In this document: positions 16,939-25,060 of the stretch, in pieces
Layout of the letters: the number at the start of each line of letters is the position of its first letter
Numbering within the stretch: position 1 is the stretch's first letter
Assembly: GCF_022844465.1 (NCBI RefSeq)
Contig: NZ_JALHLP010000006.1
Coordinates: forward strand, 162,011 to 226,010
Length of the DNA stretch: 64,000 nt
Direction: 5' to 3'
From: Bradyrhizobium sp.
GTDB lineage: Bacteria > Pseudomonadota > Alphaproteobacteria > Rhizobiales > Xanthobacteraceae
Notes under the pieces: generated by a model
Databases searched by the model: none
What the model was told of the DNA's origin: nothing
Seen by the model: only the letters and a program-made list of their open reading frames with translations
Program-made: the position numbers and the translations under genes

Positions 16939-17560
16939 CGGGCTGCCTGTCCGGCGCGGCGTCGGCGAACGCCTTCATCTTTGCAGCCGCGGCCTCGGCC
17001 GTGAGCAGGCGCGGATAGGCCGAGACGTCGACGCCGAAGCGCCGCGCGTTTGCCAGCTGCGGCACCAGGCAGAGATCCGCCAGCGTCGGCGCCGCGCCGA
17101 AGCAGAACGGCCCTGGCTCGCCGGCGACCAGGATTTCGCAGGCCGCCAGGCCTTCCCGGTTGGCCCAGGCCGCCCATTCCGTCACCTTGTCCTCGGGCAG
17201 GCCGAGCTGGCGCAGCCGCGCCAGCACCCTGAGGTTCTGCACCGGATGGATGTCGCAGGCGACCGCCAGCGCAAAGGCGCGCACTTTGGCCCGGCGCAAC
17301 GGATCGCTGGGAAGGAGCGGCGGGTCGGGATGGGTCTCGTCCAGCCATTCGATGATGGCGAGCGACTGGGTCAGCGCCGCGCCCGTGTCGTCCTCCAGCG
17401 CCGGCACCAGCCCTTGCGGGTTGATCGCAAGATAGTCAGGCGCGGTCTGCTCGCCCTTGCGCAGATGATGCGGCAGGTGCTCGGCCGAAAGCCGCTTGAG
17501 ATTGAGCGCGATCCTGACCCGATAGGCCGCGGCGCTGCGAAAATAGCCGTGCAGCTTCAT
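16928..17560 (-). CDS. Maleylpyruvate isomerase (zeta-class glutathione S-transferase)
   Basis: The 210-residue protein has the GST fold. The zeta-class N-terminal motif FRSAAAYRVRIALNLK carries the SxxxxRVR residues that bind glutathione, followed by INPQGLVPALEDD and LTQSLAIIEWLDE (the QS glutathione-gamma-glutamyl site). In a gentisate cluster this enzyme isomerises maleylpyruvate to fumarylpyruvate. Outside such a cluster the same fold would be maleylacetoacetate isomerase. The start MKLHGYF is preceded by GGGAGG six bases upstream, so the longer reading from 17617 is rejected. First gene of the minus-strand operon; a fumarylpyruvate hydrolase gene was not found in the window. Confidence 0.87.
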   Translation of the reverse strand: MKLHGYFRSAAAYRVRIALNLKRLSAEHLPHHLRKGEQTAPDYLAINPQGLVPALEDDTGAALTQSLAIIEWLDETHPDPPLLPSDPLRRAKVRAFALAVACDIHPVQNLRVLARLRQLGLPEDKVTEWAAWANREGLAACEILVAGEPGPFCFGAAPTLADLCLVPQLANARRFGVDVSAYPRLLTAEAAAAKMKAFADAAPDRQPDAE

Positions 17561-17600
17561 CGGAAACCTCCCGTCAAGTCCCCTGTTCCGTGACAGTCGC

Positions 17601-17639
17601 CGATTGACGTTAGCCATATCGTAAGTATACTGTCAATCG
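17601..17639. promoter_or_regulatory. Divergent face-to-face promoters with MarR-type operator
   Basis: CGATTGAC (17601-17608) and GTCAATCG (17632-17639) are a perfect 8-bp inverted repeat. Each arm carries a -35 box pointing inward. On the plus strand TTGACG (17604-17609) is followed after 16 bases by TATACT (17626-17631), a good sigma-70 promoter for the gentisate dioxygenase gene at 17664. On the minus strand TTGACA (17631-17636) faces the isomerase operon, with a weak -10 near 17607-17613. AGTATACT (17624-17631) is also the palindromic core of the motif shared with 12377. One repressor here could shut both directions. Confidence 0.65.
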
Positions 17640-17663
17640 AGGCAGGAACGACGGAGGCCGACC

Positions 17664-18704
17664 ATGGAAGCCGTGCAGAAGACCCCGGAGCGCGAGGCGT
17701 TCTACCGGAAGATCGACGGCGAAAATCTCTCCGCGCTGTGGAACGTGATGGGCGACCTGATCACGCCGGAGCCGAAGAGCGCCTGCCGTCCGCATCTGTG
17801 GAAGTTCGATTCGATCCGCGACTACATGACGGAGGCCGGCCGGCTGATCACGGCAAAGGAAGCCGAGCGGCGGGTGCTGGTGCTGGAAAATCCGGGCCTG
17901 CGCGGCCAGTCGAAGATCACGACGTCGCTGTTTGCCGGGGTGCAGATGGTGATTCCCGGCGATATCGCGCCGGCGCACCGCCACAGCCAGTCGGCGCTGC
18001 GCTTCGTGCTTGAAGGCAAGGGCGCGGCGACCGCGGTCGACGGTGAGCGCACGCTGATGGAGCCCGGCGACTTCGTGATCACGCCGTCGATGACCTGGCA
18101 CGACCATTCCAACGAAACCTCGGAGCCGATGTTCTGGCTCGACGGGCTCGATATCCCGATGGTGCAGTTCTTCGATGCGTCGTTTGCCGAAGGCTCGAGC
18201 GAAGACCAGCAGAAGATTACCCGGCCCGCCGGCGACAGCTTTGCGCGCTACGGCCACAATTTGCTGCCGGTGGACGCGACGCGCAAATCAAGAACTTCGC
18301 CGATCTTCAACTATCCCTACAGCCACACGCGCGAGGCGCTGGAGCGGGCCCGGATGCGCGAGGAGTGGGATGCCTGCCACGGGCTGAAACTGAAATTCTC
18401 CAACCCCGAAACCGGCGACTTCGCGATGCCGACGATCGGCACCTTCATCCAGCTGCTGCCGAAGGGCTTCAAGACCGCCCGCTACCGAGCCACCGACGCC
18501 ACCGTGTTCGCCGTGGTCGAAGGCAAGGGCCGCACCCGGATCGGCGAGCAGAGCTTCGAGTGGGGCGCGCGCGACCTGTTCGTGGCGCCGAGCTGGCAAT
18601 GGGTCACCCACGAGGCCGACGACGACGCGGTGCTGTTCAGCTTCTCCGACCGCCCGGTGCAGCAGAAGCTCGACCTGTTCCGGGAAGATCGCGGGAATGC
18701 ATGA
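17664..18704 (+). CDS. Gentisate 1,2-dioxygenase (bicupin)
   Basis: The 346-residue protein has two cupin domains. The N-terminal one carries the iron site in PAHRHSQSALRFVLEG (HxH) with the third His in TWHDHSNET. The C-terminal one lies around ATVFAVVEGKGRTRIG and has lost obvious metal ligands, as in other gentisate dioxygenases. The enzyme opens the gentisate ring between C1 and C2 to maleylpyruvate using Fe(II) and O2. It is divergent from the isomerase-MarR-hydroxylase operon and starts 33 bases after a well-formed TATACT -10 box. A palindromic repeat follows the stop. Confidence 0.9.
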   Translation: MEAVQKTPEREAFYRKIDGENLSALWNVMGDLITPEPKSACRPHLWKFDSIRDYMTEAGRLITAKEAERRVLVLENPGLRGQSKITTSLFAGVQMVIPGDIAPAHRHSQSALRFVLEGKGAATAVDGERTLMEPGDFVITPSMTWHDHSNETSEPMFWLDGLDIPMVQFFDASFAEGSSEDQQKITRPAGDSFARYGHNLLPVDATRKSRTSPIFNYPYSHTREALERARMREEWDACHGLKLKFSNPETGDFAMPTIGTFIQLLPKGFKTARYRATDATVFAVVEGKGRTRIGEQSFEWGARDLFVAPSWQWVTHEADDDAVLFSFSDRPVQQKLDLFREDRGNA

Positions 18705-18713
18705 AAATGCATG

Positions 18714-18837
18714 GTCATTCCGGGGCGATGCGTAAGCATCGAACTACGGTGCGCAATTGCGCACCGGAGAATCTCGAGATTCCCCGGTGCGCAATTGCGC
18801 ACCTGAGGTCTGGTCCTTCGGACCATCCCGGAATGAC
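18714..18837. repeat. Intergenic palindromic repeat (GTCATTCCGGGGCGATGCG family)
   Basis: The element starts GTCATTCCGGGGCGATGCG and ends CATCCCGGAATGAC, so the two ends pair. Between them are nested hairpins made of GTGCGCAATTGCGCAC, which occurs twice, and TCTCGAGA. Related copies are at 50875-50955 and 56939-57041. It lies between convergent genes and may end both transcripts. Confidence 0.75.
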
Positions 18838-18905
18838 GGCAATGCCCGTATCACCGCCAACGTAGCAACCGCGCCTCCGGCAGGTCAATCCGCAGCCCGC
18901 GTGAT

Positions 18906-19709
18906 CTATCCCTTCCCCCTCCCCCAGTTGGCCGCGCGCTTCTCCGCAAACGACGCCAGCCCCTCCGACGCCTCGCTTGTCTGCCGCCGGCTCGCATGCA
19001 TCCGCACCAGCCGCGCATAGGCGTCATCATCGACGCCCATGCCGCCGAACGAGCTCTCCATCGCCAGCGCCTTGGTTTCCGAGAGCGCCTCCGGGCCGTT
19101 GGCGAGCAACTGCTCCACGAAGCGGGCGCCGGCGGCTTCCAGTTCCGCCAGCGGCACCACCTCGTGGACGAGGCCGATCCGGCGCGCGTCGGCGGCGCCA
19201 AAGCGCTCGCCGGTCAGCGCATAGCGGCGCACCTGGCGGACGCCGATGGCGTCGCAAAGTTGCGGGATGATGATGGCGGCCGTCAGCCCCCAGCGCACCT
19301 CGGTGATCGAGAACAGCGCGTTGTCGGCGGCGATCACAACGTCGCAGGCGGAGATCACGCCGGTGCCGCCGCCGAAACAGCCGCCCTGCACCAGCGCCAC
19401 CGTCGGGATCGGCAGCGTGTTCAGCCGCTGCACCGCCTCGAAGGTGGCGCGCGAAACCGCCTCGTTCTCGCCGGCCGATTTCGGCCGCACGCCATTGATC
19501 CACTTCAGGTCGGCGCCGGCCTGGAAATGCTTGCCGTTGCCCTTCAGCACGACGATGCGAAGGTTGGGCTTGTTGCCGAGGTCGTCTATCGCCGCCAGCA
19601 CGCCGTTGATCAGCCCGGCATCATAGGCGTTGTTCACTTCCGGGCGGTTCAACGTGACCGTCGCCACGCCGCGCCCGTCGATATCCCACAACACCGGATT
19701 GGCCGTCAT
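18906..19709 (-). CDS. Enoyl-CoA hydratase/isomerase family protein (methylglutaconyl-CoA hydratase-like)
   Basis: The 267-residue crotonase-fold protein has the oxyanion-hole segments KHFQAGADLKWI (about residue 60) and QGGCFGGGTGVISACDVVIA (about residues 103-122). The AGADLKW form resembles methylglutaconyl-CoA hydratases of leucine breakdown, but no other leucine-pathway genes are nearby. The start MTANPV follows AAGGGG. The longer reading reaching 19751 is rejected. It is a stand-alone gene between repeats, next to the gentisate cluster but on the other strand, so a role there is not indicated. Confidence 0.82.
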   Translation of the reverse strand: MTANPVLWDIDGRGVATVTLNRPEVNNAYDAGLINGVLAAIDDLGNKPNLRIVVLKGNGKHFQAGADLKWINGVRPKSAGENEAVSRATFEAVQRLNTLPIPTVALVQGGCFGGGTGVISACDVVIAADNALFSITEVRWGLTAAIIIPQLCDAIGVRQVRRYALTGERFGAADARRIGLVHEVVPLAELEAAGARFVEQLLANGPEALSETKALAMESSFGGMGVDDDAYARLVRMHASRRQTSEASEGLASFAEKRAANWGRGKG

Positions 19710-19788
19710 CGGCGAGCCCCTTTGTTCGGCAGGTTGACAATTCCGGACCATAGGCCGGGATCGCAGTCGCTGTCACGGGGTGGTCGAG

Positions 19789-21153
19789 CTACCTGCGCCC
19801 GCGCCGCTGCATCATGTCCGACCTGTCGGCGAGCGAGGTTCGCCGCGGCCCGATCGCCTCGAACTGGGCTTTCTGCTCGTCGTTCAACGTCGCATAGAAG
19901 CCGTCGAGCGCCGCGCGTACCTGCCTGACCGCCTGCAGCATGGTGTCGAGCCGCTTGCCGGCCGCGGCAAGCCGCGCCGGCGGCGTGATCGCGTCGTCGG
20001 CCCGGCACGAGACGCTCAGCATTTCGGCGGCTTTTGCATTGGCGTCTTGCAGGGCGGCAAGGCTCGTGCGCTGCGCATCGGTCGGACGCAGCCTTGCCTC
20101 GATCTCCTCGGCCGGCCATCGCAGCGCAGACGGCTCCGTGACGTCGCAGGCCCGCGTGAACGACCTGTTGCCGCGCCGTCCGCTTTTCCGGCCCTGATCG
20201 TCGGCGACCGCATTCAGCCGCGCTTTCTGCTCGTCGTCCAGCAGTCCGTAAAACTTCTCCAGCGGCGGCTGCACGGTGGCGACGCCCGACATCATCGCCT
20301 CGATGCGCTGCTGCATCGAGGCGAGCCGGCCAGGCGCCGTCAGCGCTACCGTCGTCGGGCACGCCGCCTTGATCTTTTGCGCCGATGTCACCGACGCATT
20401 GGCGAGCTCGTCGAGCGCGGCGCGTTGCGCCTCGGCGGGATCGATCACCTGCGCCATCACCTCGATCGGCAGGCCGGCGACTTCGCGGCTGTCGTCGCCG
20501 CACAGTGACGCCAGCCGGCCCGCCGCCACGTCGGGAGCGCCACGCGGCGGCAGGTAGCCCGCAAGACCCTCGTAGTCATACGGCCCGAACAGGCCGGCAT
20601 AGATGTCGTCATGGCCATAGAACCAGAACGGGGCGGTCGCACCACGTCCCCACAGCGCATAATCGTAGATGTCGAAATAGGCGAACGGCCAGAACAGCGG
20701 CCCGACCCAGCCGTATCCACCATTTCCGTGTCGCCACCAGCCGCCCCGGGAGCCGTTGTGGTGCCATCCGGCGAGCGCCGCGCCTGCAATCATCCGGGTC
20801 CGTGCGGCGGGATTATGCAAGGCAACGGCGTGACGGTGGCTGCGGGCGAACGCACGCGCGTTCGGCGCACGGCCGCCATCATTCATGCGGTAGGCGGAGA
20901 ATGCGCGGGAATGCGCCGGCCTGCCGCGAAATTGGCCGCCATGATGCCGTCTGCCGAAATGCTTGTAGCCATGACCACCGCCATGATGCCGCGCGCCAAA
21001 ATGCTTGTGGCCGTGACCGCCACCATGGTGACGGCCGCCATGGTGCCCGCCGCCACGGCCGCCGCCGTGACCACCCTTCGCGTCCGCATATCCGGCCGCC
21101 GACAGCGCGGCCGCCAGAACAACGACAGCAATTCCCAGTCCAAGCTTCGACAT
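19789..21153 (-). CDS. Spy/CpxP (LTxxQ) family protein with Gly/His-rich N-terminus
   Basis: The 454-residue exported protein has a signal peptide (hydrophobic residues 7-22, cleavage after ADA). A Gly/His-rich stretch of about 50 residues follows, made of repeats such as HHGGGHGHKHFG and HHGGGHGYKHFG. The middle part is aromatic. The C-terminal half contains two copies of a helical domain, each ending in an LTxxQ-like motif (LLDDEQKARLNAV and TLNDEQKAQFEAI). Spy/CpxP proteins are periplasmic chaperones and stress sensors. The His-rich repeats could bind metal. The frame upstream of 21153 is not coding. Confidence 0.75.
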   Translation of the reverse strand: MSKLGLGIAVVVLAAALSAAGYADAKGGHGGGRGGGHHGGRHHGGGHGHKHFGARHHGGGHGYKHFGRRHHGGQFRGRPAHSRAFSAYRMNDGGRAPNARAFARSHRHAVALHNPAARTRMIAGAALAGWHHNGSRGGWWRHGNGGYGWVGPLFWPFAYFDIYDYALWGRGATAPFWFYGHDDIYAGLFGPYDYEGLAGYLPPRGAPDVAAGRLASLCGDDSREVAGLPIEVMAQVIDPAEAQRAALDELANASVTSAQKIKAACPTTVALTAPGRLASMQQRIEAMMSGVATVQPPLEKFYGLLDDEQKARLNAVADDQGRKSGRRGNRSFTRACDVTEPSALRWPAEEIEARLRPTDAQRTSLAALQDANAKAAEMLSVSCRADDAITPPARLAAAGKRLDTMLQAVRQVRAALDGFYATLNDEQKAQFEAIGPRRTSLADRSDMMQRRGRR

Positions 21154-21341
21154 GGCACGCCCCACCTGGTTACACCACCAACTGGACGGGAGGTTTGATG
21201 AACATCGACTGAACGGCACGGCTTCCGCGGGTCCGCGCCGTTCCGCAACCCTCGTGCCCGGCGAGAGCGGTTGCGCCAGAACGAGGCTTGTGAAAACTAG
21301 GCGCTCCAGACGTTCGTTCGCTCCGGCAGGAAATCCACCCC

Positions 21342-22316
21342 ATGCGTATCTGCGTTTTCGGTGCGGGCGCCGTCGGCAGCCATTTCGCGGTGCGGCTGGC
21401 GCTGGCGGGGCACGAGGTCTCCTGCGTGATGCGGGGTCCGCATCTGGAGGCGGTGAAAGCAAACGGGCTGACGCTGCGGGTCGGCGACGTCGATCTCAAG
21501 GCCAGGGTGAAGGCGTCGGACGATCCGGCGGCGCTGGGCCTGCAGGACGTCGTCATCGCGACCCTGAAGGCGACCGGGCTGGCCAGCCTCGCCGCCGGGC
21601 TGCAACCCCTTCTCGGCGAGGACACCGGCGTGGTGTTCGCGCAGAACGGCATTCCCTGGTGGTACGATATCGGGCTTTCCGCTGAACATCCGCCGGTGCC
21701 TGATCTCGCCTTTCTCGATCCCGGCAGACGGCTGCGCGCGGCGATCCCGAGGCAACGGATCATCGGCGGCGTGGTGTTCTCGTCCAATGAGGTCATCGCG
21801 CCGGGCGTGGCCGCCAACCTTTCGCCCGAGCGCAACCGCCTCCTGATCGGCGAATGCGACGACCGTTCGAGCGAGCGGATCGCGCGGCTGCGTGCGGCGC
21901 TGAATGAGGCCGAGATCGAATCGCCGGACGTCCCGCAAATCAGGGAGACAGTCTGGTCGAAACTCCTGACCAACATGTCGATGTCGGTGCTGTGCCTGCT
22001 GACCGGGCAGACCGCGCGCGGGGTTCGCGACGACCCTGCGCTGGCCGAAATCGTGCCGCGCCTGCTCGACGAGGCCAGCAGCGTGGCGCAGTACTGTTTT
22101 CCCTCGGTCAGGCGCGTGACGCGCGCCGGCCCGGCGCCGGACCACAAGCCCTCGATCCTGCAGGACTATGAGCGTGGCCGCGCCATGGAGATCGACGCGC
22201 TGGTTCGCGCGCCGGCCGCGTTTGCGCGCGCCGCCGGACTGGCGACGCCGATGCTCGACTTCCTCGCCGCGCTGGCGATCCGGCAGGCACGCGACAAGGG
22301 GCTCTACAAGGGCTGA
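21342..22316 (+). CDS. 2-dehydropantoate 2-reductase family protein (ApbA/PanE-like)
   Basis: The 324-residue protein has the N-terminal NADP motif CVFGAGAVGSHFA (residues 4-16) and the two ApbA/PanE domains. Landmarks are VVFAQNGIPWW, the Lys in VWSKLLTNMSMSVLCLLTG, and KPSILQDYERGRAMEIDAL with the substrate-binding Asp/Glu. The family reduces ketopantoate to pantoate for coenzyme A, but genomes of this type carry many paralogues and some act on other 2-ketoacids. Its neighbour 26 bases downstream is an SDR on the same strand, which suggests a two-gene catabolic unit over a role in CoA synthesis. Confidence 0.85.
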   Translation: MRICVFGAGAVGSHFAVRLALAGHEVSCVMRGPHLEAVKANGLTLRVGDVDLKARVKASDDPAALGLQDVVIATLKATGLASLAAGLQPLLGEDTGVVFAQNGIPWWYDIGLSAEHPPVPDLAFLDPGRRLRAAIPRQRIIGGVVFSSNEVIAPGVAANLSPERNRLLIGECDDRSSERIARLRAALNEAEIESPDVPQIRETVWSKLLTNMSMSVLCLLTGQTARGVRDDPALAEIVPRLLDEASSVAQYCFPSVRRVTRAGPAPDHKPSILQDYERGRAMEIDALVRAPAAFARAAGLATPMLDFLAALAIRQARDKGLYKG

Positions 22317-22342
22317 ACATTCAACAAGCGGGAGGCGGCATC

Positions 22343-23119
22343 ATGCAGGTCAAGGGCAAGGTTTGCGTCGTTACCGGAGGCGCGAGCGGCATCGGCGAGG
22401 CGGTGGCGCGCGCCTATGCGGCAGCAGGCGCAGCGGGCGTGGTCGTCGCCGACCTCAGAAGCTCGCGCGACCGGCTGGCTGCCGTCGCCGGCGATATCGA
22501 CGGCCTCGCGGTGACCGCCGACGTAGGGCTTGAAGCCGATATCAAGGCGCTGGTCGCGGCCGCCGAAGCCAAATATGGCCCGGTCGGCGTGTTCTTTTCC
22601 AACGCCGGCCTGTCGCGCAAGGGACAGGAAAGCGCCTCCGACGCCGACTGGGACGTCAGCTGGCGGGTGCATGTCATGAGCCATGTGTTCGCCGCCCGCG
22701 CGCTGGTGCCCGGCATGCTCGCGCGCGGATCCGGCTATCTGCTCAACACCGCTTCCGCGGCAGGCCTGCTGGCGTCGCTGAACTCGATGCCCTACGGCGT
22801 CACCAAGAACGCGGCGATCGCGCTCGCCGAGCACCTGGCCATCCAGTATGGCGACCGCGGCATCCGCGTCTCGGTGCTGTGCCCGCAATCGGTGCAGACC
22901 GGCATGACGCTGCCCGGCCCGAGCGCCGCGCGGGTCGACGGCGTCTTGCAGCCGCCGGAAGTCGCGCGCATGGTGATCGAGGCGATGGAGGCCGAACGCT
23001 TTCTCATCCTGTCGCATCCGCAGGTCGCGGAATATGTTCAGCGCAAGGCTTCCAGCCGCGACCGCTGGCTGACAGGCATGCGGCGGCTGCGCGACAAGAT
23101 CTACGGCGCGCCGGTGTGA
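22343..23119 (+). CDS. Short-chain dehydrogenase/reductase
   Basis: The 258-residue classical SDR has the cofactor motif VTGGASGIGEAVA (residues 10-22), an NAD-type Asp after beta-2 (VVADLRSS), the SNAG motif and the catalytic triad Ser-Tyr-Lys in LLNTASAAGL and PYGVTKNAA. The usual YxxxK reads YGVTK. It probably oxidises or reduces a secondary alcohol or ketone, with substrate unknown. It follows the PanE-like gene by 26 bases and has its own ribosome site (GGGAGG at 22330), so the two are likely co-transcribed. A GTCATTGCGAG repeat lies right after the stop. Confidence 0.87.
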   Translation: MQVKGKVCVVTGGASGIGEAVARAYAAAGAAGVVVADLRSSRDRLAAVAGDIDGLAVTADVGLEADIKALVAAAEAKYGPVGVFFSNAGLSRKGQESASDADWDVSWRVHVMSHVFAARALVPGMLARGSGYLLNTASAAGLLASLNSMPYGVTKNAAIALAEHLAIQYGDRGIRVSVLCPQSVQTGMTLPGPSAARVDGVLQPPEVARMVIEAMEAERFLILSHPQVAEYVQRKASSRDRWLTGMRRLRDKIYGAPV

Positions 23120-23124
23120 CCACC

Positions 23125-23151
23125 GTCATTGCGAGCGAAGCGAAGCAATCC
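23125..23151. repeat. Half copy of the GTCATTGCGAG intergenic repeat
   Basis: The 27 bases from 23125 repeat the left arm of the element at 15160-15241. The right arm is missing. It lies between two convergent genes. It is a decayed or truncated member of the family. Confidence 0.7.
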
Positions 23152-23167
23152 TTTGTTCCTTGCAGCG

Positions 23168-23902
23168 CTATGACGTTTCAGTCGGCGCGAACGGCGCCAG
23201 TATCCCGCTGTAGTTCTTGGCCGCCGGCGAGGCGTAAGCGCCGCGCCTTGATGTCGTGAGCTTGAGCCCGGCCAGCGCTTCGGCCTGCTTCACCGCGGCC
23301 GCCACGCCATCGACGACGGGCACGGCGAATTTCCGCGACAATTTGGCCGTGAGGTCGGCCATGCCGGCGCAGCCCAGCACGATCGCCTCCGCGCCGCGGT
23401 CGAGAGCGCGCGCGATCTCGGCCTCGAGTTTGGCTTCCGCACCCGAGCCCGGACTTTCGAGATCGAGCACCGCGACGTTGCAGGCGGTGACCGCGGCCCG
23501 TTCCGCAAAGCCATAGCGGCGGACCAGTTCTTCGAGCGGCACGATCGAGCGCGGCAGCGTGGTGACGACCGCGATGCGCTTGGCCAGTTGGCCGGCGGTC
23601 ACCAGCGCCGCCTCGCAGATGCCAACGACAGGATAGCCCGCGATCGAACGCGCGGCGTCGAGCCCGGTGTCGTCGAAGCAGGCGATGATGGCGGCATCGG
23701 CATCGGGCGCGTTGACGAGTGCCTGGATCAGGCCGGGGACGGCAAACGCCTCGTCGTAATAGCCCTCGATCGAGACCGGCCCCATCGGCGAGGTCACCGC
23801 CGCTATTTCGGTGCCAGGTGCCGCGACCGCGCGCGCCGCCGCGCCGATCGTCTCGGTCATGGAAGATGTGGTGTTCGGATTGACGATCAGGATTCTTGTC
23901 AT
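23168..23902 (-). CDS. Aspartate/glutamate (hydantoin-type) racemase family protein
   Basis: The 244-residue protein has the two catalytic cysteines of cofactor-independent racemases: Cys75 in AIIACFDDTG and Cys178 in IVLGCAGM. It has the family's opening RILIVNPNTTSSMT and the length of hydantoin or allantoin racemases. These enzymes interconvert D and L forms of 5-substituted hydantoins, allantoin or amino acids. No hydantoinase or carbamoylase gene is adjacent, so the substrate is open. A possible functional relation with the creatininase-family gene at 5163 is distant and speculative. Confidence 0.85.
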   Translation of the reverse strand: MTRILIVNPNTTSSMTETIGAAARAVAAPGTEIAAVTSPMGPVSIEGYYDEAFAVPGLIQALVNAPDADAAIIACFDDTGLDAARSIAGYPVVGICEAALVTAGQLAKRIAVVTTLPRSIVPLEELVRRYGFAERAAVTACNVAVLDLESPGSGAEAKLEAEIARALDRGAEAIVLGCAGMADLTAKLSRKFAVPVVDGVAAAVKQAEALAGLKLTTSRRGAYASPAAKNYSGILAPFAPTETS

Positions 23903-23946
23903 GAACGCATCGTAACCGGGATGGAACGAAGCGCAACTCTCTCACC

Positions 23947-24279
23947 GTCGTCCCGGACAAGCCAACGGGTCGGCGCGAAGCGCCGCCCGATGACAGGCTC
24001 CGCGCGATCCGGGACCCATAACCACAGAGCCTAGCTGAATGGCAATGCGATTGCCACAACGCCCTATCATAACGGCCGCGGCGTATGGGTCCCTGCGTTC
24101 GCACTATGGCATGCACACATCTTTTGATCGGCTCGTTGCATCGGAGAAAAGTACGAGTCTTTTCAATGATCGCCGAGCAATCTACCCCACGACCGGTCCG
24201 AAAAAGGGATCACCTAAGTCACTGTTTTGGAGTCCGTTTTAGAGATGTGTGCATGCCCTAGTGCGTTTGCAGGGACGAC
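23947..24279. repeat. Palindromic repeat pair (GTCGTCCC...GGGACGAC), right arm split by an insertion
   Basis: The left arm starts GTCGTCCCGGAC at 23947. The right arm reads TATGGGTCCCTGCGTTCGC up to 24102 and resumes GCAGGGACGAC up to 24279. The complete version of this family is at 61290-61408, where the right arm TATGGGTCCCCGCGTTCGC continues directly into GGGGACGAC. The arm here is interrupted by the 160-bp element at 24103. The 386-base gap between 23903 and 24288 holds only these repeats and no gene. Confidence 0.7.
24103..24262. mobile_element. MITE-like 160-bp element with 20-bp terminal inverted repeats and 8-bp target duplication
   Basis: The left end ACTATGGCATGCACACATCT (24103-24122) and the inverted right end (24243-24262) match at 19 of 20 positions. 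The element is flanked by GCGTTCGC (24095-24102) and GCGTTTGC (24263-24270), an 8-bp target duplication with one change. Removing the element and one duplicate restores the palindrome GTCCCTGCGTTCGCAGGGAC, as found in the intact paralogous repeat at 61381-61408. The interior is AT-richer than its surroundings and has no open frame. It is a non-autonomous element; the parent transposase family is unknown. Confidence 0.65.
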
Positions 24280-24288
24280 TTCAGAGGG

Positions 24289-24972
24289 TTAGCTGACAAC
24301 CCCATCAATCCATGCCGATAACGCGTCCAGCGCCTCGCCCATGACCTCGCGATCGTTTCGCCCCGACCGCTTCAGCACATGAAAGGAATGATCGGCGCCG
24401 TCGGACCAGCGCAGCGTCGCCCGCGATCCCAGCGCCGCGACGACAGGCTCGAGCAGCGCGGGTTCCGCCAGCGCATCGCGCGTCCCTTGCAGGAACAGCA
24501 TCGGGACCTTCACTTGCGCCAGATGCGCGGCGCGTTCGGCCGACGGCTTTCCGGCGGGGTGCAGCGGAAAGCCGAGAAACGCCAGCCCGCGGACGCCGGG
24601 TAGCGGCGACAGCGCCTGCGCCTGCGACGTCATCCGCCCGCCGAACGATTTTCCGCCCGCCACCAGCGGCAGCGTCGGGCAGCATCGCCCGGCTTCCACC
24701 ACCGCGGCGCGGACCGCGGCATGCGCCACCGCCGGCGCGTCCGGCCTGCTGCCGCCTCTTTCCATGTAGGGAAACTGATAGCGCAGCGTCGCGATGCCGC
24801 GCTCGCCAAGACCCGCCGCTATCGTTTCCATCGACGAGTGCGACATGCCCGCCCCCGCCCCGTGTGCGAAAACGTAGCACGCGCGAGGCTGCGGCGGCCG
24901 GATCAAAAGCGCGGAAACCGCTTCACCAGGCTTGATCTCAATTCGGAGTGGCGTCGGGTCGACCGCTTTCAT
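24289..24972 (-). CDS. Alpha/beta hydrolase of the KANL3/Tex30 (dienelactone-hydrolase-like) family
   Basis: The 227-residue protein has an alpha/beta-hydrolase core with the nucleophile elbow GGKSFGGRM (Gly-x-Ser-x-Gly form GKSFG), an acid in [11 protein letters not shown] and the His in GADHSFHVL. The oxyanion region is [13 protein letters not shown]. The length matches the KANL3/Tex30 group found widely in bacteria. The group's substrate is not known. It stands alone and points away from the di-heme cytochrome gene. Confidence 0.8.
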   Translation of the reverse strand: MKAVDPTPLRIEIKPGEAVSALLIRPPQPRACYVFAHGAGAGMSHSSMETIAAGLGERGIATLRYQFPYMERGGSRPDAPAVAHAAVRAAVVEAGRCCPTLPLVAGGKSFGGRMTSQAQALSPLPGVRGLAFLGFPLHPAGKPSAERAAHLAQVKVPMLFLQGTRDALAEPALLEPVVAALGSRATLRWSDGADHSFHVLKRSGRNDREVMGEALDALSAWIDGVVS

Positions 24973-25060
24973 CTGATCGTCAGCCTTTCGACATCATCCG
25001 GTCACCGCGCCTCGTTGCCGTTGTCGCCAGGCCCAGCCACCCGGATTTGTGGACAGACAT

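Noticed and set aside
18714..18837. CRISPR-like array because of the repeated GTGCGCAATTGCGCAC
   Set aside because: Only two units, each self-complementary, inside a larger palindrome with no spacers; an extragenic palindromic repeat.
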